This document shows, piece after piece, positions 5,282 to 8,828 of a stretch of 8,828 nucleotides of DNA; positions within the stretch are counted from its first letter, which is position 1, and each line of letters begins with the position of its first letter. The notes under the pieces were generated by a model. The model was not told the origin of the DNA, did no database searches, and was given only the letters and a program-made list of their open reading frames with translations. A program made the translations under genes and the position numbers. The stretch is from Bacillota bacterium (lineage in GTDB: Bacteria > Bacillota > Clostridia > Christensenellales > Aristaeellaceae): contig JAEZHK010000109.1 of the NCBI GenBank assembly GCA_023416655.1, forward strand, positions 1 to 8,828, written 5' to 3'.

Positions 5282-6814
5282 TCAGCGCCTCTGGCGGGAG
5301 CGGGCGTAGGCCATCTGACGATTTTTCATTTGCCGCCTGCGTCGGCGGCGAAGGGCGCGCCGGATGCGCAGCACCGTGACCACCAGCGTCATCGCCGCGA
5401 AGAGGCCCAGGAGCACCCACAGGATGGTCAGAAGCGGTGCGCCTGCATGCGGAGTCCCGCTTTGGATGGTCGCGGGTGTCTGCGCCTCCGCTTCCGGGGT
5501 GGCCGCTTGCGGCGCGGGGGTCTGGGTTTCCGCGGTGTTCTGGCTGCTGGTTCCGCCAAAGAAGGGGATGACCGGCTTGCGCTCGGCCACGTCCCGGCTG
5601 GCGATGAGCGTGCCGGTCAACTCCCCGCCGTCCTCCGAGGGGATCGAGATGCTGCCCAGCACCTCGCCCGCCCGAACGGGGGCGGCGAGCTCCCGGCTGT
5701 AGCGGACGGAGGCGCGGTTCATGAGCGCCGCAGCGATGCCTTCCAGTTCGTCCGGGAGGCAGGCAGCGCGGTAGTCATCGATGGACCCGCCGGGCGCGAG
5801 TTCCACGCGCATCTGGCCGCCGTCCGGGTCCGCTTCATCCGCGTTCTCAATGGCAATGGTCAGCGGGGCGGCCTCGTAGAGTTCATCGAAGACGTAGGCG
5901 CGGTACTGTGAGAAGCCGTATTCCGAGAGCCGTTTCGTGTCGGTCCACTTGCCTTTATCGGTGCTCTTGAGCGTGACGGTGATCAGCGTCACGCCGTCCT
6001 TTTCCGCCGCGCCGACGAAGCAATGCCCCGCCTTGGAGTGCGAGCCGGTCTTAATGCCGATTTCGTACGGGTAAAAGCTTGAGGAGCTTTGGAGGATCAT
6101 CTCGTCGGTCGAAACCAGCTTGCGTTTTTTGTTTTTCGAGATGGCCGGGAGGGTGTAGCTTCCGGTGGACACGATTTTCCGGAATGCTTCCAGCTTTATC
6201 GCCTCGCGGGCGATGAGCGCCAGGTCCCGCGCGGTGGCATAGTGGCCCTCCTGCATGTAGCCGTGGGGGTTTTTGAAGTGGGTGTCCTGGCAGCCCAGTT
6301 CCGCGGCTCGCTCGTTCATCCGGGCGACGAACTTCTCCACCGAGCCGGAGACATGGGCCGCGATGGTCACCGCCGCGTCGTTGCCCGAGTGCAGCATCAG
6401 GCCGTACAGAAGGTCCAGTAGGGAGAGCTTCTCGCCCGCCTTCAGCGGAACCACCGAGGAGTCCTTGGGGATCTTTGTGATCTGTTTGGACACGGTGACG
6501 ATTTCGTCCAGATGGCCGTATTCAAGCGCCAGGAGCGCCGTCATGATCTTGGTGGTGCTGGCCGGATACATCTTCCGGTCAGCATCCTTTTCAAACAGCA
6601 CGCGCCCGGTTGCCGCGTCCATGACGATGGCGGAAGCGCCCCGGATATCTTCCGCTTTCAGGTTCTGCGGGTTGTCTTCGTCGTAGGCATCCGCCTGCTT
6701 CGTGGCCGCGGGCTTGGTTTCGGCCCGGGCGGGCGCGCCGGATGTGGAAAACGGCGCGGCCAGCGAAATCAGAAGGACGAGGACGAGCGCAAGGGTTTTC
6801 GAACGCCTGGTCAA
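5282..6814 (-). CDS. Serine-type D-Ala-D-Ala carboxypeptidase (peptidase S11, DacF/PBP5-like)
   Basis: The protein has 510 residues with TTG start. It trims the terminal D-Ala from peptidoglycan pentapeptides outside the membrane. All three penicillin-binding motifs are present: SxxK as Ser86-Thr-Thr-Lys89, SGN as Ser144-Gly-Asn146, and KTG as Lys255-Thr-Gly257. Residues about 5-31 are a signal peptide (LALVLVLLISLAA, possible cleavage after APARA). Residues about 305-415 form the beta-rich C-terminal PBP5-type domain, followed by a Pro/Ala/Gln/Thr-rich linker (about 418-458). A true transmembrane helix follows at about 461-482 instead of the amphipathic anchor of E. coli PBP5, then a strongly basic tail of about 28 residues with runs of arginine. 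The TTG at 6814 is chosen because AAAGGAAG precedes it by 8 bases, the signal peptide then starts normally, and the promoter lies inside the longer reading up to 6985. Vegetative or sporulation role cannot be told. Confidence 0.93.
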   Translation of the reverse strand: MTRRSKTLALVLVLLISLAAPFSTSGAPARAETKPAATKQADAYDEDNPQNLKAEDIRGASAIVMDAATGRVLFEKDADRKMYPASTTKIMTALLALEYGHLDEIVTVSKQITKIPKDSSVVPLKAGEKLSLLDLLYGLMLHSGNDAAVTIAAHVSGSVEKFVARMNERAAELGCQDTHFKNPHGYMQEGHYATARDLALIAREAIKLEAFRKIVSTGSYTLPAISKNKKRKLVSTDEMILQSSSSFYPYEIGIKTGSHSKAGHCFVGAAEKDGVTLITVTLKSTDKGKWTDTKRLSEYGFSQYRAYVFDELYEAAPLTIAIENADEADPDGGQMRVELAPGGSIDDYRAACLPDELEGIAAALMNRASVRYSRELAAPVRAGEVLGSISIPSEDGGELTGTLIASRDVAERKPVIPFFGGTSSQNTAETQTPAPQAATPEAEAQTPATIQSGTPHAGAPLLTILWVLLGLFAAMTLVVTVLRIRRALRRRRRRQMKNRQMAYARSRQRR

Positions 6815-6866
6815 TGCGCGAACTTCCTTTCCGGCATGCCCGGTTTCGCGGGCACACGCGCTTAAC

Positions 6867-6895
6867 AGTATACCATGGAAGGCGGGGGCTGTACA
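6867..6895 (-). promoter_or_regulatory. Promoter of the carboxypeptidase gene
   Basis: On the minus strand TATACT (6872-6867) is preceded by TGG, an extended -10, and lies 17 bases from a -35-like TGTACA (6895-6890; 4/6). The predicted start of transcription is near 6860, about 45 bases before the TTG start codon at 6814. Confidence 0.65.
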
Positions 6896-6897
6896 GG

Positions 6898-6930
6898 GCA
6901 ACAGCATGAATTGAGAATTCATGCCGTTGC
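6898..6930 (-). repeat. Inverted repeat/hairpin just upstream of the carboxypeptidase promoter
   Basis: GCATGAATT (6904-6912) and AATTCATGC (6916-6924) form a perfect 9-bp inverted repeat with a GAG centre. It is extended by GCAAC (6898-6902) pairing with GTTGC (6926-6930). The single opposed pair between the blocks, A6903 and C6925, is a mismatch in plus-strand RNA but a G-U wobble in minus-strand RNA, where the stem is a continuous 15 bp. No T tract follows on either strand. It ends 3 bases before the -35 box, so it could be a protein-binding site or an RNA structure at the end of the upstream transcript. Confidence 0.6.
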
Positions 6931-6954
6931 GAAGGGGATGGGGCAGAAATCGAT

Positions 6955-6998
6955 GGGGCTGCCGTACCGGGGATATTCCCGGCACGACAGCCCCTTTT
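6955..6998 (-). terminator. Long hairpin after the C39-like peptidase gene, probable terminator
   Basis: GGGGCTG (6955-6961) pairs with CAGCCCC (6988-6994), CGT (6963-6965) with ACG (6984-6986), and CCGGG (6967-6971) with CCCGG (6978-6982). In minus-strand RNA the two intervening positions become G-U wobbles, giving a continuous 17-bp stem, which suggests the structure is kept on the minus strand, the strand of both flanking genes. However the only T run (TTTT, 6995-6998) is on the plus-strand side. Strand is therefore ambiguous and it may act in both directions. It begins 56 bases past the peptidase stop. Confidence 0.6.
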
Positions 6999-7050
6999 GC
7001 AGTTATACCAGCTTTTGACTCTGGCTTTGATGTCTGTGACGGACGTTTTC

Positions 7051-7854
7051 TCAGGCGGGCTTGGCCACGAGGAAGCGCATGAGGTTGCCATCCTCGTCAC
7101 CAAAGAAGTCGTAGAAGGTGAAGTTGTAGATGAAGCGCTCCGCCGGGTACACGCCGTAGCCATCCTGATTGTGGTCGGTGGTGTCGTAGGGGTCGGCGAC
7201 GATCAGCACGTCGTCCTGCTCCACCTCGGTGCCCATCGTATCGTAACCGATGACCACCTGCCAGTGCCCACCCCAGTCGTTCCAACCGATCATGACGGGC
7301 GTGCCTTCCGCGAGGTAATCCCGGATGGTCCTAAGCGAGAACGCCGCCGCCAGCGCGTCGTCGTCCGCGTAGTCAAAGGACGAGGTGAGGGTAAAGCCGC
7401 CGACGCCCTCGAAGATGTCGATCAGCTGCTTCAGGCTGGTGGAGGAGGGCTCGCTGCCGCCCTTTCCGCTCGTGAGGCCCACCGAGCGGTACTTCGCGAG
7501 CGTTTCCTCGTTGTTTTCGCCGAGTTTGCCGTAGAAGTTCAGCACCATCAGCGCGGAGGACACGCCGCAGGACCATTCGCTGGTCTGCTGCTGCGTCTGG
7601 AATTTGGGCAGGATGGTCAGCGTGTCGGTGGAGGCCATGTTGTAGAAATCCAGGCGGTTGAAGTAGGGCGAGTCTTTGTGGTCGCCCTGCCGCTCCACCG
7701 AATCCGCGCCGTCTTCCGGCGAAAGGTCGACGGTGTAGGGGATCTTCATCTCATCGGTGTAGTTGCCGCCGGAGGGTGCGGTTTCGGCAAAGGCGAGCGG
7801 CGCGGCGCAGGCGAGGAGCGCCAGGGCAAGGATGATCGCGACAGTCCGTTTCAT
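7051..7854 (-). CDS. Secreted C39-like (papain-fold) cysteine peptidase family protein
   Basis: The protein has 267 residues. Residues 1-23 form a signal peptide (MKRT, hydrophobic core, AFA before Glu24); LLAC at 13-16 faintly resembles a lipobox but lies in the middle of the hydrophobic core. The mature domain fits the peptidase C39-like family. ILPKFQTQQQTSEWSCGVSSALMVLNF carries a Gln upstream (for example Gln90) and the nucleophile Cys96. GTPVMIGWNDWGGHWQVVIGY carries His197. LIVADPYD carries the third residue Asp221. The middle part (110-180) is a helical insertion. Unlike C39 domains of bacteriocin exporters it is not fused to an ABC transporter, and no leader-peptide substrate is seen nearby. 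The substrate is unknown; it may cleave peptides or act as a transglutaminase-like or inactive relative. ATG 7854 has GGGGGAA upstream and a promoter at 7927-7955. It is transcribed alone, between gdhA and the carboxypeptidase. Confidence 0.85.
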   Translation of the reverse strand: MKRTVAIILALALLACAAPLAFAETAPSGGNYTDEMKIPYTVDLSPEDGADSVERQGDHKDSPYFNRLDFYNMASTDTLTILPKFQTQQQTSEWSCGVSSALMVLNFYGKLGENNEETLAKYRSVGLTSGKGGSEPSSTSLKQLIDIFEGVGGFTLTSSFDYADDDALAAAFSLRTIRDYLAEGTPVMIGWNDWGGHWQVVIGYDTMGTEVEQDDVLIVADPYDTTDHNQDGYGVYPAERFIYNFTFYDFFGDEDGNLMRFLVAKPA

Positions 7855-7899
7855 GGTGGTTCCCCCTCTTCCTAAAAGCAAATTGGCCCGGGCGGACGG

Positions 7900-7915
7900 G
7901 AAGCCGCACGGCTTC
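7900..7915 (-). other. 5'-UTR stem-loop of the peptidase mRNA
   Basis: GAAGCC (7900-7905) pairs with GGCTTC (7910-7915) around a GCAC loop, a perfect 6-bp hairpin. It begins about 5 bases after the predicted transcription start and could protect the 5' end of the mRNA. No known riboswitch fold is recognised in the roughly 65-base leader. Confidence 0.5.
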
Positions 7916-7926
7916 GGTTCGGTTGC

Positions 7927-7955
7927 ATTATACAAAAAATCGCATAAACTTTCAA
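7927..7955 (-). promoter_or_regulatory. Promoter of the C39-like peptidase gene
   Basis: On the minus strand TATAAT (7932-7927, perfect) and TTGAAA (7955-7950, 5/6) are 17 bases apart. Predicted transcription start is near 7920. Confidence 0.85.
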
Positions 7956-7985
7956 CCTGATTCGGTCTCCGGCGCATAAATTTTC
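7941..7985. repeat. Pair of 13-bp direct repeats 32 bp apart around the peptidase promoter
   Basis: CGCATAAACTTTC (7941-7953) and CGCATAAATTTTC (7973-7985) differ at one base. Their 32-bp spacing is close to three helical turns, so both face the same side of the DNA. The first covers the -35 edge and spacer of the promoter; the second lies upstream. This layout fits a regulator binding site but no regulator is identified. Confidence 0.55.
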
Positions 7986-8029
7986 GTTGGAGGTTTGATA
8001 ATACCAGTCCCAAACGCCGTAAAGCCAAA

Positions 8030-8061
8030 TTCTACCCCCGGCGCGTGCGCTGGGGGTAGAA
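8030..8061 (-). terminator. Terminator after gdhA
   Basis: TTCTACCCCC (8030-8039) pairs with GGGGGTAGAA (8052-8061), extended inward by GCGC with GCGC pairs, giving a stem of about 14-15 bp with a tiny loop. On the minus strand the stem is followed by TTTGGCTTT. It lies 27 bases past the gdhA stop. Confidence 0.82.
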
Positions 8062-8087
8062 CAGTATTTGAAAATGTCTGCGATGCT

Positions 8088-8828
8088 TTAGTTGATTCCC
8101 TGCGCGATCATCGCGTCCGCCACCTTGATAAAGCCCGCGATGTTGGCGCCGGTAATGAAGTCGTCCTTGCGCCCATAGGTCTTGGCGGCGTCATCCATCT
8201 GGCGGTAAATGCCCGTCATGACACCCTTCAACCGCTCATCCACCTCGTCAAACGTCCAGGAGAGGCGCATGCTGTTCTGCGTCATTTCAAGCGCGGACGT
8301 GGCCACGCCGCCCGCATTGGCCGCCTTGCCGGGCGCGAAGAGGACGCCGGCCTTTTGGAACGCGTGGGCGGCCTCGGGGACGGTAGGCATGTTCGCGCCC
8401 TCGCCGACGGCGATGCAGCCGTTTTTGATGAGCGTCAGGGCGCTCTCAAGGCTCAGTTCATTCTGCGTGGCGCAGGGCAGCGCGATGTCGCAGGGGACGT
8501 CCCATACGGAGCCATCTTCCCGGTCCCGGTAGACCGCGCCGGGCACAACCTTCACGTATTCGCTCAGTCGCTTGCGCTCCACTTCCTTGATGCGCTTGAC
8601 CTCGTCGAGCTTGATGCCTTCGGGATCGTACACCCAGCCGGTGGAATCGCACAGCGTGACCACCTTCGCGCCAAGCTGCTGCGCCTTTTCGCAGGCATAG
8701 ATCGACACGTTGCCCGCGCCGGAAATGACCACGTTCGCGCCGTCAAATCCCTTGCCGTGCGTGCGCAGCATTTCGTCCATCAGGTAGATCAGGCCGTAGC
8801 CCGTGGCTTCCTTGCGGGCGAGCGATCC
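8088..8828 (-). CDS. gdhA: Glutamate dehydrogenase (GdhA), C-terminal part, cut by the window edge
   Basis: The reading frame is open to the right edge, so the start and roughly the first 200 residues are outside; 246 residues are visible. It catalyses the reversible reductive amination of 2-oxoglutarate with ammonium to glutamate in the cytoplasm, as a hexamer. The fragment starts GSLARKEATGYG, the hallmark before the cofactor domain. It continues with the Rossmann glycine motif SGAGNVSIYACEKA, then CATQNEL, EGANMPTVPEA and NAGGVATSALEMTQNS, all conserved in hexameric bacterial GDHs. After the second Rossmann strand the sequence reads TLCDSTG; the Asp-Ser pair resembles NADP-dependent enzymes such as the E. 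coli one more than the NAD-type clostridial pattern, so NADPH use and an ammonium-assimilating role are favoured, by inference. The catalytic Lys and Asp lie outside the window. An internal ATG at 8780 is not the start. A terminator follows, so gdhA is not cotranscribed with the peptidase gene. Confidence 0.97.
   Translation of the reverse strand, partial: GSLARKEATGYGLIYLMDEMLRTHGKGFDGANVVISGAGNVSIYACEKAQQLGAKVVTLCDSTGWVYDPEGIKLDEVKRIKEVERKRLSEYVKVVPGAVYRDREDGSVWDVPCDIALPCATQNELSLESALTLIKNGCIAVGEGANMPTVPEAAHAFQKAGVLFAPGKAANAGGVATSALEMTQNSMRLSWTFDEVDERLKGVMTGIYRQMDDAAKTYGRKDDFITGANIAGFIKVADAMIAQGIN

Noticed and set aside
6815..6985. A 57-residue N-terminal extension of the carboxypeptidase reading frame starting at 6985
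   Set aside because: It would bury the signal peptide, contains the extended -10 promoter and a hairpin, and lacks a good ribosome binding site; the TTG at 6814 has AAAGGAAG at proper spacing.
7005..7025. A TTGACT on the plus strand as a promoter for a plus-strand RNA
   Set aside because: No matching -10 box at the right distance and no plus-strand gene downstream.

Overview
The window looks like chromosome of a GC-rich, Gram-positive-type bacterium, most likely from the Clostridia. This rests on the G+C-rich codon use, consensus sigma-A-type promoters with 17-bp spacers, purine-rich ribosome binding sites, GTG and TTG starts, a CCA-encoding tRNA gene, and the gene set (a DacF/PBP5-like carboxypeptidase, flavodoxin-fold reductases, an FMN-binding membrane protein, GdhA). 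The exact lineage cannot be fixed from this sequence.

Left end (1-1310, + strand): a complete tRNA-Asn gene with its own terminator is followed by a near-consensus promoter driving a strikingly A+T-rich gene. That gene encodes a tyrosine-recombinase-like protein whose catalytic residues appear to be replaced. Directly after its stop, the sequence turns G+C-rich and contains only the C-terminal part of a GNAT acetyltransferase. The arrangement reads as the scar of a mobile element at a tRNA gene.

Centre (1400-4597, - strand): an Asp/Glu racemase-family gene has its own promoter. Upstream of it lies a four-gene operon: a TetR regulator, a membrane-anchored FMN-binding protein with a covalent-flavinylation motif, a flavodoxin-fold protein with a four-cysteine Fe-S motif, and an NAD(P)H:FMN reductase-like flavodoxin. 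The last two genes overlap by 4 bp. The operon is driven by a perfect TTGACA-17-TATAAT promoter with a 15-bp palindrome over the predicted +1 (probable autoregulation) and ends in a clear terminator. I read it as a repressor-controlled flavin electron-transfer module that moves reducing power from NAD(P)H to a flavin outside the membrane. This is the best candidate for an undescribed system here.

Right half (4597-8828, - strand): a serine D-Ala-D-Ala carboxypeptidase with signal peptide, C-terminal anchor and basic tail is followed by a SRAP-domain DNA-protein-crosslink protein ending in a strong terminator. Upstream lies a secreted C39-like cysteine peptidase with a well-defined promoter, a 5'-UTR hairpin and a 32-bp-spaced direct repeat. 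The window ends inside the glutamate dehydrogenase gene, which is cut by the right edge. All protein genes from 1400 onward are on the minus strand. The only non-coding stretches are short and hold promoters, hairpins and terminators.
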